Part shown: one piece after another, positions 54,580 through 63,787 of the stretch
Numbering within the stretch: position 1 is the first letter of the stretch
How the letters are laid out: every line of letters starts with the position of its first letter
Assembly (NCBI GenBank): GCA_964473555.1
Contig: CAYYPL010000004.1
Coordinates: forward strand, 124,001 to 188,000
DNA from: UBA11400 sp964473555
GTDB taxonomy: Bacteria > Bacteroidota > Rhodothermia > Balneolales > HLUCCA01
Direction: 5' to 3'
Length of the DNA: 64,000 nt
Notes under the pieces: model-generated
What the model saw: only the letters and a program-made list of their open reading frames with translations
Databases searched by the model: none
Told to the model about the DNA's origin: nothing
Made by a program: the position numbers and the translations under genes

Positions 54580-55533
54580 ATGAACCTTACCAATGAGGTT
54601 CCACGTATCGTAATTGCCGGACCAACAGGCATCGGAAAAACCTCCGCTTCGCTCGAGTTGGTCCGTCAGCTACGGAATATCGACCATAATGCCTCAATTA
54701 TCAGCGCTGATTCCCGCCAATGTTACGAATTACTCAACATCGGCACAGGGAAAATATCTGCTTCTGATGCAGCCGATATCCGGCATTACAATATCTCCAT
54801 CTTCAAACCTGATAAACCCGACACAACCGCAGATTTCGTAAATCGTGCTAGAGTATGGGAATCTGAAATCAGATCACGATCCGAAATCCCAGTCTTTGTA
54901 GGAGGTAGCACACTCCATCTGCAGAGCCTTATCTGGCCCCTTGATGATGTTCCCGCAGCCTGTGTTCCAAATCAAATCAAACTGAAAACAATCGAAAACG
55001 ATTTTGGTCAACCTCATATTTTGGCAATGCTCAATCAGGTCGACCCTGAGTATTTCAAACGGGTAGAGGGATATAATCGGGCACGTATTTTCCGGGCACT
55101 TGATGTGTATATGCAGACCGGAAAGCCGTTTAGCAGCTTTCATACGGATCAGGATTTTCACGTAGTGCCCAATACTACATTACTGATTCTTTTGGTTGCT
55201 GATCGTGAATGGCATACTTCACATATGAATAAACGAGTGGACTCGATGATTGCTTCAGGATTGATCGAGGAAACACGTCATATCCTGGATCTGGGATTCA
55301 ATCCAGAGCTCCAGTCTCTTCAAACTGTAGGATACAGAGAAGTTATTGATCATATTCAAGGTTCTATCTCTGTAGAGAAAATGACCGAATTGATTAAAAT
55401 CAGTACACGACAATATGCCAAAAGACAGGCAACCTGGTTTCGCCGATGGAAGTCAGCCCATAAGATCGATGTTACCCATCTCGATTCCCCACAAATAGCT
55501 TCTCAAATAATCAGCCTTTTTAACTCTTTTTGA
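54580..55533 (+). CDS. miaA: tRNA dimethylallyltransferase
   Basis: A 317-residue enzyme that adds a dimethylallyl group to A37 of tRNAs reading U-starting codons. Motifs: P-loop GPTGIGKTSAS (about 12-22), DSRQCYELLNIGTGK (about 45-60), GGSTLHLQSLIWP (about 108-120), and the tRNA-contacting YNRARIFRALDVYMQTGKP (about 165-185), then QTVGYREV and RQYAKRQATWFRRW near the C-terminus. Length is normal. It lies 8 bases after the M14 gene and 63 bases before purS. Confidence 0.95.
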   Translation: MNLTNEVPRIVIAGPTGIGKTSASLELVRQLRNIDHNASIISADSRQCYELLNIGTGKISASDAADIRHYNISIFKPDKPDTTADFVNRARVWESEIRSRSEIPVFVGGSTLHLQSLIWPLDDVPAACVPNQIKLKTIENDFGQPHILAMLNQVDPEYFKRVEGYNRARIFRALDVYMQTGKPFSSFHTDQDFHVVPNTTLLILLVADREWHTSHMNKRVDSMIASGLIEETRHILDLGFNPELQSLQTVGYREVIDHIQGSISVEKMTELIKISTRQYAKRQATWFRRWKSAHKIDVTHLDSPQIASQIISLFNSF

Positions 55534-55596
55534 TGGAAGCGAATCTAAAATAAGGTTAACTTTGACTTTACACTTTTCACGGTCACACATACTGTC

Positions 55597-55848
55597 ATGT
55601 ACAAAGCACTTGTAAACGTTACTCTCCGTAAATCCATACTCGATCCAAAAGGTAAAGCAGCTCGTGAAGCACTACATAGTTTGGGCTATCAGTCCGTCAC
55701 AGATGTTCGTATAGGTAAGTTTATTGAAATCAACATCAATGCATCATCCGATGAAGAAGCACATGCTGTAGCAAAAGAGGCTTGCAGTAAACTCCTGGCT
55801 AATGAGGTGATGGAAGATTTTACGATCCATATTAATAAAATGGCCTGA
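55597..55848 (+). CDS. purS: Phosphoribosylformylglycinamidine synthase subunit PurS
   Basis: An 83-residue small subunit of the three-part FGAM synthase (PurS/PurQ/PurL). LRKSILDPKGKAAREALHSL then GYQSVTDVRIGKF is the family signature. PurS helps channel ammonia from PurQ to PurL. purQ starts two bases after its stop. No purL is in the window, so it is encoded elsewhere. Confidence 0.95.
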   Translation: MYKALVNVTLRKSILDPKGKAAREALHSLGYQSVTDVRIGKFIEININASSDEEAHAVAKEACSKLLANEVMEDFTIHINKMA

Positions 55849-55850
55849 TC

Positions 55851-56546
55851 ATGACTATTGGTATTCTTGTTTTTCCTGGTTCCAACTGCGATCACGATGC
55901 GTATCACGCTCTCAAGCATGTGATGGGCGTAGAAACACGGTTTATTTTCCACAAAGAAACCGATTTATCTGGAATCGATGGCATCATTGTTCCAGGTGGA
56001 TTTTCTTACGGGGATTATCTTCGTTCCGGTGCCATTGCCCGATTTTCACCAGTCATGCAATCGGTAAGTGAGTTTGCATCCCGTGGAGGATTAGTCCTTG
56101 GATTATGTAATGGTTTCCAGATATTACTCGAATCTGGATTACTTCCTGGTGCAATGCTTCACAATGAACAACTGAGATTTACGTGCAAACAAGTTTATCT
56201 AAGAACCGAATCGTATCATACACCTTTCACTTCCGAAATTCCGGCGGGTAAAATTCTACAGATTCCCGTAGCACACGGAGAAGGTAATTATTACGCTGAC
56301 GATGCAACACTTAACGATTTGATTACTAACGACCAGATTGTGTTTCGCTACACAGACCCTTCAGGAATCGAAGATCCAGCGTTTAATCCCAATGGTGCCA
56401 TTCAAAACATAGCTGGTATCTGTAACAAGTCAAGAAATGTACTTGGGATGATGCCCCACCCGGAACGAGCTATGGAGACTTTACTCGGATCTACGGATGG
56501 AAGATTCATATTCAGATCGATGCTGAAGCAGCTGGTCCCCGCCTGA
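55851..56546 (+). CDS. purQ: Phosphoribosylformylglycinamidine synthase glutaminase subunit PurQ
   Basis: A 231-residue class-I glutamine amidotransferase that frees ammonia for FGAM synthesis in purine biosynthesis. Motifs: VFPGSNCDHDA (about 7-17), GGFSYGDYLRSGAIA (about 50-64), nucleophile Cys in LGLCNGFQILLE (about 84-95), and catalytic His-Pro-Glu in MPHPERA near residue 207. Length is normal. Two bases downstream of purS; lptB follows after 13 bases. Confidence 0.96.
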   Translation: MTIGILVFPGSNCDHDAYHALKHVMGVETRFIFHKETDLSGIDGIIVPGGFSYGDYLRSGAIARFSPVMQSVSEFASRGGLVLGLCNGFQILLESGLLPGAMLHNEQLRFTCKQVYLRTESYHTPFTSEIPAGKILQIPVAHGEGNYYADDATLNDLITNDQIVFRYTDPSGIEDPAFNPNGAIQNIAGICNKSRNVLGMMPHPERAMETLLGSTDGRFIFRSMLKQLVPA

Positions 56547-56559
56547 CAACCTTGTACTT

Positions 56560-57288
56560 ATGAAACTTCACTGCGACCATCTTACAAAACGTTACAAAAA
56601 ACGTACGGTCGTCGAAGATGTGAGTATCCATGTTCAACGTGGTGAAATCGTCGGTCTTTTAGGACCAAATGGTGCCGGTAAAACCACAACATTCTACATG
56701 TTTGTCGGAATCATTCGCCCCAACGGGGGATCCATATACCTGGATAATTCAAATATCACACGTAAACCGATGTATGAACGCGCAAGAATGGGCGTGGGTT
56801 ACCTGTCTCAGGAAGCAAGTGTATTCAGGAACCTGACAGTTCGTGAAAATCTCGAGTCTATACTTCAATTTTTCGATATCCCTAAACAGGAAATACGTGA
56901 AAGAGCAAATATGCTCATCGAAGAATTTCGATTAACTAAAGTAGTAGATAATTACGGGTATAGTCTTTCCGGAGGCGAACGGAGGCGAACAGAAATAGCA
57001 CGAGCAATGATTACACAACCCTCGTTTATTTTACTCGATGAACCCTTCGCTGGTGTAGATCCAATTGCTGTAGAAGATATTCAACAAATTGTACGCTTAC
57101 TCAAGGATAAGAACATCGGTATTCTAATCACAGACCATAACGTGCACGAAACCTTAGCAATTACAGACCGTGCCTATCTTATGTTTGAAGGTAAAATTTT
57201 AAAAGAAGGTACAGCCGAACACCTTGCGAACGATGAAGAGGCTAAACGGTTATACCTGGGAAAACAATTTAAACTAGATCGTTACTAA
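56560..57288 (+). CDS. lptB: LPS export ABC transporter ATP-binding protein LptB
   Basis: A 242-residue ATPase that powers lipopolysaccharide extraction from the inner membrane with LptFG. Walker A GPNGAGKTTT (about 35-44), Q-loop YLSQEASVFRNLTVRENLES (about 83-102), signature SLSGGERRRTEIARA (about 137-151), Walker B FILLDEPFAGVDP (about 157-169), His switch ITDHNVHET. The SVFRxLTVxEN and RR-TEIARA blocks single out LptB. The partner lptF/lptG genes are not in the window. Confidence 0.93.
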   Translation: MKLHCDHLTKRYKKRTVVEDVSIHVQRGEIVGLLGPNGAGKTTTFYMFVGIIRPNGGSIYLDNSNITRKPMYERARMGVGYLSQEASVFRNLTVRENLESILQFFDIPKQEIRERANMLIEEFRLTKVVDNYGYSLSGGERRRTEIARAMITQPSFILLDEPFAGVDPIAVEDIQQIVRLLKDKNIGILITDHNVHETLAITDRAYLMFEGKILKEGTAEHLANDEEAKRLYLGKQFKLDRY

Positions 57289-57314
57289 CAATTCACAACC
57301 TAACGTAAACTTCA

Positions 57315-57641
57315 ATGCACGTAAAAGAAATCAATGTCAACGACTTGAATGAGCGCATTCAAAAAGGGGAAAAAATTAATCTGTTAGATGTTCGAGAACA
57401 ATTTGAGTACGATATGGTGAACCTCGACGCTAAATTGATTCCACTGGGAGAATTGGAATCCCGACTCGCTGAGATCGATTCCTGGAAAGATCAAGAAATA
57501 ATCATTCACTGCCGTTCAGGTGCTCGTAGCGCTGAGGCCTGTCGTATCCTGATGAGACATGGATATAAAAATCCAGTTAACCTCCAGGGTGGGATCAATC
57601 GATGGGCGATGCTCATTGATCCCTCATTACCTGTATACTAG
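57315..57641 (+). CDS. Single-domain rhodanese-like sulfurtransferase
   Basis: A 108-residue cytosolic protein with one rhodanese domain: LLDVREQFEYD near residue 24 and active Cys in IIHCRSGARSAEACRIL near residue 62. It resembles GlpE/YgaP-type small sulfurtransferases that carry persulfide sulfur. It begins 26 bases after lptB and probably ends the miaA-purSQ-lptB transcript, before a strong terminator. Confidence 0.92.
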   Translation: MHVKEINVNDLNERIQKGEKINLLDVREQFEYDMVNLDAKLIPLGELESRLAEIDSWKDQEIIIHCRSGARSAEACRILMRHGYKNPVNLQGGINRWAMLIDPSLPVY

Positions 57642-57664
57642 TCGGCATAATCTATTAAATATTT

Positions 57665-57704
57665 AAAAAAAGGGTGTTCAGGAGACATATAATACCCTTT
57701 TTTT
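57665..57704. terminator. Bidirectional intrinsic terminator between the rhodanese gene and rho
   Basis: AAAAAAAGGGT and ACCCTTTTTTT form an 11-bp stem with an 18-base loop, flanked by A and T runs so it works for both convergent transcripts. Confidence 0.9.
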
Positions 57705-57717
57705 GATCTACAGCTAC

Positions 57718-58968
57718 TTAACCCAGAGCGGCTATCTGATTCAGAAGTTCGTCGTTACTTTTTGTTCGTCTAAGTACTTGAAGTAAACTAATCATCGACT
57801 CTCGCGGAGATTTCTTCAGCAAATATCTGCGTACCATATTTCTTTCATCCATAGAGTCTTTAATGAATTTCATTTCATTTCTGGTCCCGGATGCAGCAAT
57901 GTTAATTGCTGGAAATATTCGATCATTTGCTATTTCACGATCTAAAACCAACTCCATATTTCCAGTTCCTTTAAACTCTTCAAAAATCAAGTCGTCCATT
58001 CTTGAATTGGTTTCTACGAGTGCCGTTGCAATAATGGTCAACGATCCACCATTTTCGATTTTACGCGCAGAACCGAATATTTTTTTAGGAATTTCAAGGG
58101 CGCGGATGTCCAAGCCTCCGGACATTGTCCGGCCTGATCCAGTCTGAGCTGCGTTATAAGCCCTACCCATGCGGGTCAACGAGTCTATGAGTAACACAGC
58201 ATCTTCACCCATCTCAGCCAACCTTTTCACATAGCCCAGCGCCATTTCAGAGATTCTAACATGCGACTGGGTTGGTTTGTCGTTCGAGGAAGCAAATACT
58301 CTACCTTTTGTAGTTCGCATAAAGTCCGTTACCTCTTCCGGACGTTCATCTACCAATAGTACCGCTAAATGAATCTGTGGATAATGTTCGTCTATGGCAT
58401 GAGCAATTTTTTTAAGTAATACCGTTTTTCCAGTCCTGGGTGGTGCCACAATCAATGCTCGCTGACCTTTTCCAATTGGGGCAATCAGATCAATGACTCG
58501 TAGTTCAGTGTCATCAGGATTAAATCCTAATTTAAGATGCTCGATAGGCATAATCGGCGTTTGAAGCTCAAATCGTTTTGCCTTCGACCACTTTTCCAAG
58601 GGTGCATCTATCAGTCCATCTATACTTGCAACGTGATGATTCCCTTTTTGATCTCGCTCTAGTGTACCTCGAATGGTAAGACCCGTTTTAATGTTATTGT
58701 AACGTACCTCTTCTGGGAACAAAAATGGATCACGCTGATTTTTTGAAAATTCATGATCGAGTTTTCGTATAAAACCATACCCTTTTTCATTGATTTCAAC
58801 CACACCAGAGTATTCCCCACCAAATGTAACATGTTGATTGTTTAAAAACTCAGGTACTTGTCCACCGCCCTGCTGTTGATGTGGATGTTGGTGATTCCCG
58901 CGCTTTTTATTGCGGTTCTTCTTGTTATTATTTCGCTTACGACGATTGTTGTCGCGAGACTGATTCAT
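57718..58968 (-). CDS. rho: Transcription termination factor Rho
   Basis: A 416-residue hexameric RNA helicase that releases transcripts. The N-terminal 40 residues are low-complexity and rich in Asn, Arg, Lys, Gln and His, replacing the usual N-terminal helical part. The RNA-binding CSD-like domain covers about 50-115 (GVVEINEKGYGFIRK), then the ATPase domain with Walker A APPRTGKTVLLKK (about 173), LLVDERPEEVTD, DSLTRMGRAYN, MSGGLDIRALEIPKKIFG, and the R-loop LFEEFKG-type segment IFEEFKGTGNMELVLDRE. All ATPase motifs are kept. ATG 58968. Confidence 0.96.
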   Translation of the reverse strand: MNQSRDNNRRKRNNNKKNRNKKRGNHQHPHQQQGGGQVPEFLNNQHVTFGGEYSGVVEINEKGYGFIRKLDHEFSKNQRDPFLFPEEVRYNNIKTGLTIRGTLERDQKGNHHVASIDGLIDAPLEKWSKAKRFELQTPIMPIEHLKLGFNPDDTELRVIDLIAPIGKGQRALIVAPPRTGKTVLLKKIAHAIDEHYPQIHLAVLLVDERPEEVTDFMRTTKGRVFASSNDKPTQSHVRISEMALGYVKRLAEMGEDAVLLIDSLTRMGRAYNAAQTGSGRTMSGGLDIRALEIPKKIFGSARKIENGGSLTIIATALVETNSRMDDLIFEEFKGTGNMELVLDREIANDRIFPAINIAASGTRNEMKFIKDSMDERNMVRRYLLKKSPRESMISLLQVLRRTKSNDELLNQIAALG

Positions 58969-59085
58969 ACAAATAAATTATGTGGTTAATCGCGGCTACT
59001 CGCCGTTATATAAGATCCGTTTGATTGACTTGTGCGCGGATGAGATAGTGGTTTAGATTTTTTGACCAAAACCAAGCGCTGGAAA

Positions 59086-59117
59086 GGAATCGGGCCCCAA
59101 TTTGGTTTTTGGGACCC
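59086..59117. repeat. GC-rich hairpin between the TPR gene and rho
   Basis: ATCGGG-CCCAA and TTGGGACCCGAT pair with a small bulge around an 8-base loop, in the 184-base gap between the stop of the TPR-protein gene and the rho start. It could end the upstream transcript or act as a leader structure for rho. No clear U tract follows. Confidence 0.55.
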
Positions 59118-59152
59118 GATGATGCAATATACAGAAAAGTGTGAAAAGTTTT

Positions 59153-60472
59153 TTATCGAATCGTGGTGGATTCGTTGATCCAGGCGTAGCAGTCTCTGAG
59201 TGAGCCATCAACTTGGATTTTGTCACCAGTTTTCCATCCTTGATAAAATTTTTCCTCAACACTGGGAGCTACACTCTGATATGTTGGATACTGACGGCTT
59301 ACAAACTGACGGGTAGAATCGTCATTATTCCGGGCTCTGTCCAGATAATCTAGAACGAGGTAATAAACCACCTTATCCTGACGTGTCATAGTTCCTCCAG
59401 CACAATTAGATACGGCCTGACCATAAATTTCTGCGATTTTAAGGTAGGGTTGACCCCATGATGGATCCTGTTGGGATGATCGCCGGGCAAATTCACGTGA
59501 TCGTTGTAAATTGCCCAGGTTTAAGTAATTATTGGACATTTCATAGTACACATTTCGAAGCTCCATTTTATCTGTCGTTTTTCCCAAAGCTTCTTCAAGA
59601 AACTTAAGAGCTTCAGCATAATTTGCATTATTCGCCCGCATACTTGCCATTCGCATCGTATTAGCAAAGCTTGGATCACGCTGGTACAACGTTTCGGTTA
59701 ACTCTCTTACTTTTTCACGATTGTCAACTCGAACGTAGAGGTCAAAAAGTTCACTCAAGACCTCCATGCTGTCGCCACGGGTCAGTAAGAAATCAATACG
59801 CTCCTGTGGATTACTAAACAATCGGTCACGAACAGAGTTGTAATAGTCTATTGTTCCCTGTGTTGCGTATTGCTCTGAATTATCCATGAATGCAATCACT
59901 TCATCACGTTGACCATTGGCAACCATAATACTCGAGATGAACTGAGCGTAATATCCATCTGCAGCCTGAATGAATTGCTGTGGATCCAATTCATACAATT
60001 TCATGTACTGCACTGCCGCTTTGTTATTGTTGTCTTCAATTTCGCTATGAGTCTGGAGAAAACGACCATAGTTGAAGGTCCATCGATACAGGTCAATCTC
60101 ATCAGCAGTAAATAGTTCAAGTACTGTTGAATAAAGTGTCCTAGCTGAATCAATGTAAGCAGCCTTAACTGTTGGATCACTATTGGCCTTAGATAACTCC
60201 TCATACACCGTAATCATTCGATCAAATGTGCGATCGCCACGATATTTGGCATTAGGCGGAAAATCAGGAATATCTTTGGGATAATAAGTCACCAAATATC
60301 GACCAAAACTGGCAGCTGTGACATAATCTTTATTGTTAAAGAAGCTGGTAAAAACGGAGGAAGTTTCCAATGGAGACAATCCCATTGGAGCTTCAGGTAT
60401 GTCACCACCCTGAGCCTGAGCAAAACCCGTAGAGGCAGCTGCCAGCATAAGTGTGATTAGCAACTTTTTCAT
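59153..60472 (-). CDS. Secreted TPR-repeat protein
   Basis: A 439-residue protein with a signal peptide (1-21, ending AQAQ). The body is helical with TPR-like repeats, clearest around 265-340 (NANYAEALKFLEEALGKTTD; LGNLQRSREFARRSSQQDPS; LKIAEIYGQA). No enzyme motif is seen. Last gene of the reverse-strand run GT5-DUF4270-barrel-TPR; its start lies 29 bases after the barrel-protein stop. TPR proteins in such settings usually assist envelope assembly, but the role is not known. Confidence 0.85.
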   Translation of the reverse strand: MKKLLITLMLAAASTGFAQAQGGDIPEAPMGLSPLETSSVFTSFFNNKDYVTAASFGRYLVTYYPKDIPDFPPNAKYRGDRTFDRMITVYEELSKANSDPTVKAAYIDSARTLYSTVLELFTADEIDLYRWTFNYGRFLQTHSEIEDNNNKAAVQYMKLYELDPQQFIQAADGYYAQFISSIMVANGQRDEVIAFMDNSEQYATQGTIDYYNSVRDRLFSNPQERIDFLLTRGDSMEVLSELFDLYVRVDNREKVRELTETLYQRDPSFANTMRMASMRANNANYAEALKFLEEALGKTTDKMELRNVYYEMSNNYLNLGNLQRSREFARRSSQQDPSWGQPYLKIAEIYGQAVSNCAGGTMTRQDKVVYYLVLDYLDRARNNDDSTRQFVSRQYPTYQSVAPSVEEKFYQGWKTGDKIQVDGSLRDCYAWINESTTIR

Positions 60473-60500
60473 GACCTTTTCTGTTTAGTGATTGTGATTG

Positions 60501-61787
60501 TTACTGCAGTCTTCTCTGCAAGAACATCAGTTCTGACATGTTAAACGTGACCCTTACTGCGAATATTCTTTCCCTAACCAATTCATGCGATGTAGTACCA
60601 CGGACTCCGAAATCAAAATTTAGGTCTACCGATGATCCCACAACTGGCGATGGAATTCCCAGCCCGGCTGTAAACTTAATGGTTTCAATGGAAGTATCGT
60701 TCAATTCCAGATGACCAGAATCGTAGGATATCCCTGCGCGATAAATAAACCTGGTGAATGCATTTACTTCTTGTCTCTTTATCGCAGCGTACTCGAAACC
60801 GATCCCTAATTTAACGCGATCTTTGAGAAAATCCTCGTTAAAACCCGCAAAATTTTGATACTTCGACCACTGTTGGTAGTGCGCTTCAGCCGAAATCATA
60901 CTCAATTGATTTGGATAATAACTGAGCCCGAAAAGGTACTCTACTGGAAGTAGCCTCTCACCCTTTTGATCCTCTCGCAACGTTACAGTTGTATTTCCAA
61001 AATCACCAGTTAATTTTTTTGTCTCGTCGAGTAGTACAGGTAACGAAACAGCAACCCCTAAAGATAGATAATCCTCATTTGTAAAGGGTTTAGGAGTATC
61101 AGCATACAAACCAAAACGATTACCCATTCCATAAGAAGATACATTTTCACGCTCGGCCGTAAATGCGTAACCCACATCTTCAAAGGAAGTCTCCCGATAG
61201 TCTGATCGATTACCAAATACGACAGATGCAGCATAACCTACAGATACCCTTTCATGTATTTGATAGCCGAATCCAATTTCGAGCCTGTTTAACCCACCCT
61301 CACCTCTGGTAAATATAGAGTAATTGATCGTGTCTGGTTGAGTAATGGCGTTACCTGGACGGATATAGGAACTGACACTTCTTACCGAGTATTTACCTTC
61401 TGTAATTGGAGATAATGACATCGAAACACCCAAACGCTCACGAATAATCGGTAGTTGGACCTGAAATGTATTCATTGTAAAATTGGAATACTTAGCTCCC
61501 GAGTTCTGCTCTGTTGCACTTACGTACTCCGTACTAAATCCACCATTCATCTTGGTAAGTCGAGTCGTTGCCCATAATGCAGGATTGGAAACGTTTCCGT
61601 GTATCTGGCTGCGAATCGAGACACCTGACAAACCCATACCAAAAGATTGTGAAGATCCATTGGTAACCGGCATTCCCGCGCCTAAAAATGAATAAATGGA
61701 CGCATCACTATACTGACTCTGGGCATACACGACTTGTCCGGCTAAACACAGTACTATGGTTGAGATTGAAGCGATGAGTTTTTTCAT
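60501..61787 (-). CDS. Outer-membrane beta-barrel protein (FadL/UPF0164-like)
   Basis: A 428-residue protein with a signal peptide (1-22, ending VYAQ). After that, SDASIYSFLGAGMPVTNGSS then QSFGMGLSGVSIRSQIHGNV, NPALWATTRL and long alternating strands that end in aromatic residues mark a transporter-type barrel of the FadL/UPF0164 group. ATG overlaps the stop of the DUF4270 gene by ATGA. In Bacteroidota this barrel commonly sits beside DUF4270 (general knowledge), so the two probably act together in the outer membrane; function unknown. Confidence 0.82.
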   Translation of the reverse strand: MKKLIASISTIVLCLAGQVVYAQSQYSDASIYSFLGAGMPVTNGSSQSFGMGLSGVSIRSQIHGNVSNPALWATTRLTKMNGGFSTEYVSATEQNSGAKYSNFTMNTFQVQLPIIRERLGVSMSLSPITEGKYSVRSVSSYIRPGNAITQPDTINYSIFTRGEGGLNRLEIGFGYQIHERVSVGYAASVVFGNRSDYRETSFEDVGYAFTAERENVSSYGMGNRFGLYADTPKPFTNEDYLSLGVAVSLPVLLDETKKLTGDFGNTTVTLREDQKGERLLPVEYLFGLSYYPNQLSMISAEAHYQQWSKYQNFAGFNEDFLKDRVKLGIGFEYAAIKRQEVNAFTRFIYRAGISYDSGHLELNDTSIETIKFTAGLGIPSPVVGSSVDLNFDFGVRGTTSHELVRERIFAVRVTFNMSELMFLQRRLQ

Positions 61788-62965
61788 TGATTGGCCTCCA
61801 CTCGAGTCACAATTATCCGGGGAGCCTTTAATCCAGCACCGGAATTTAAAATTAAACCAGGTCGAATGATGCCATTATCCGTATCGGTCACCACGTAATA
61901 CGTAAACTCACGCCCGCCTTCTGCAATCGAACCATTTACCAGATTGGTTATGTTGAATCTGTAGCTGCCTTCCATGGAGTCAATCACTGCAGATGTTACT
62001 GGATTTTTTGTTACATAGAATTCTTTTTCATCATCAGCAAGGTCAAAAATTCGAACAATTCCATCAGAGTATCTGGTGTGTCCAACAGGTAATGTCGCAT
62101 TCAGCAATTCGGTGTCTTCGTAGAAAACAAGCTCAGCGCGTGAAACCACTTTCGATCCAATGGTATTTTCGTCAATATAAAAACTAAAGCGACCCGTTTG
62201 TGTGAAATCATTATTAATTACTATCGCATTTTCAAGACTCCGACCGGATTGAATCAATCGATAATTACTTGCCCTCTGTCGAATGGTTGTCGAAACACTG
62301 GTGGTATCAGGCCGTTGAACGATAAATGTATTGTCTATAGAGCTTAAATAACTGATTTTGTTGCCAGAAACAGGAACAAATGCGACTCCGAATTCACTGG
62401 CTACATAGGCACTATCCCGAATTCCTGAGTCCATTTCATAGTACGATAAATATCGGTTGACCCACTCTTGTGGCATCTCCACGAATAAGGAATCGGTGTT
62501 TCCTAACTCAAAACGAGTAATGGGTTGAGAACCGAGAACGGGCTGGTCATCCATTTTCCACTCCTGGGCCCTCCATCGCTGTTTAATTTCATACACATCG
62601 AATGTTGTGGTACTCATGGTGTCACCGTAGGCAGCAATGGGACGCAACACAAACCCATATCGATAGTCGCTCAATAGCGTATCGGCTGAGTTTAACAGAC
62701 TGGGAGTCAACATCGCAATCGATTCGTAGGTCCCGAACAACGCGTCCTCATATCTCCCAAGTGCTACAACACTCTTATTTCCGGCATAGGAAACCAATGG
62801 GACTGTTTCCAGATTCAATGTAGAGACCGTATCTACAATCAAGGCCGGATTAGAGGGCAAAAATGTGGATCCTACGATGCCATTGTCTTCACAACCAGCA
62901 ATCACAGATAACGTTATAACCATTGCTCCAAAAATTGGAGTCAGGTTTCGGAATGATCGTTTCAA
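61784..62965 (-). CDS. DUF4270-family lipoprotein
   Basis: A 393-residue protein with a lipobox (VIAGC, Cys25), then CEDNGIVGSTFLPSNPALIV and strand-rich domains ending in LILNSGAGLKAPRIIVTRVE. This matches DUF4270 lipoproteins, found mainly in Bacteroidota next to glycogen-synthase-like genes, as here. The likely start is TTG 62965, because it gives a positively charged signal peptide; ATG 62923 would leave almost no basic n-region. Coupled to the barrel gene by ATGA and 30 bases after the GT5-like gene. Confidence 0.82.
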   Translation of the reverse strand: MKRSFRNLTPIFGAMVITLSVIAGCEDNGIVGSTFLPSNPALIVDTVSTLNLETVPLVSYAGNKSVVALGRYEDALFGTYESIAMLTPSLLNSADTLLSDYRYGFVLRPIAAYGDTMSTTTFDVYEIKQRWRAQEWKMDDQPVLGSQPITRFELGNTDSLFVEMPQEWVNRYLSYYEMDSGIRDSAYVASEFGVAFVPVSGNKISYLSSIDNTFIVQRPDTTSVSTTIRQRASNYRLIQSGRSLENAIVINNDFTQTGRFSFYIDENTIGSKVVSRAELVFYEDTELLNATLPVGHTRYSDGIVRIFDLADDEKEFYVTKNPVTSAVIDSMEGSYRFNITNLVNGSIAEGGREFTYYVVTDTDNGIIRPGLILNSGAGLKAPRIIVTRVEANQ

Positions 62966-62995
62966 AAGATAAACTTAGATAAATGTGGTTAGTCG

Positions 62996-63787
62996 TTAAC
63001 TCAAATTGTTGTAGTATGCTGCAAACTTGGTAGAAACATCGGAAGGCGACCCCTGAATTTTCACGTAATCAACCTTCAAATCACCATATTGCGACTCGAT
63101 TTCGTTGCGCATGTCGTTACCTGTTACTACATAATCTGCATATTTCAAACCGGCTCGGATCGGATCGACCTTTCCATTTGTTTTCACTGAATCACGGTCA
63201 AAATCTTCTCTCATTTTGAGATAAGTGAAGATATCATCATCAAACGTACCATGATTCTCCGGCGTGTGAAGGTTATAAACGACTTTAGTACCCTCAAAAT
63301 TGCTTTCGTCTTTGTAAAGTGTCTTCACTAACATCGGAACAAGTCCAGAGGCCCAGTCGTGACAATGAATGATATCTGGTTTCCATCCCAATCGTTTCAC
63401 GGTTTCCAATACTCCTTTATTGTAAAACGCAAGTCTTTCAGCGTTGTCTTCGTAGGGTTCATTATTTTTTTGATCGTGAAACAATCCTTTTCTCTTGAAA
63501 TAGGTTTCGTTGTCAAGAAAATATACCTGCAACTTCGCATTAGGTATGCTGGCAACTTTGATTTTCATCGTTTCTACTTTGTCGGCGATCTCAACTTCAA
63601 TGCCGGCCAAACGGATTACCTCATGTAGCCTGTTACGACGGTCATTAATGGTTCCATACTTTGGAAGCAAAATTCTGATCTCGAAACCTTTATCTTGTAA
63701 GGACGCAGGTAAAAAACGCATTAAATCTGCTGTGCTGGTAATTTTAGCAAAAGGTGAAATCTCAGCCGATACGTAAAGTATTTTCAT
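62996..63787 (-). CDS. Short glycogen/starch-synthase-like (GT5 N-terminal domain) protein
   Basis: A 263-residue protein covering only the N-terminal Rossmann domain of GT5 synthases: MKILYVSAEISPFAK, then IIHCHDWASGLVPML (about 141-155) and VVYNLHTPENHG (about 170-181). The C-terminal nucleotide-sugar-binding domain is absent, and the donor-binding KxGGL motif reads KITST here, so ADP-glucose use is doubtful. Similar short forms are known in Bacteroidota beside DUF4270 and may have another role. First gene of the four-gene reverse-strand run. Confidence 0.85.
   Translation of the reverse strand: MKILYVSAEISPFAKITSTADLMRFLPASLQDKGFEIRILLPKYGTINDRRNRLHEVIRLAGIEVEIADKVETMKIKVASIPNAKLQVYFLDNETYFKRKGLFHDQKNNEPYEDNAERLAFYNKGVLETVKRLGWKPDIIHCHDWASGLVPMLVKTLYKDESNFEGTKVVYNLHTPENHGTFDDDIFTYLKMREDFDRDSVKTNGKVDPIRAGLKYADYVVTGNDMRNEIESQYGDLKVDYVKIQGSPSDVSTKFAAYYNNLS

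Noticed and set aside
54580..57641. Unusual functional cluster of miaA, purSQ, lptB and rhodanese
   Set aside because: Housekeeping genes packed together with short gaps are common in this phylum; nothing suggests a joint function.
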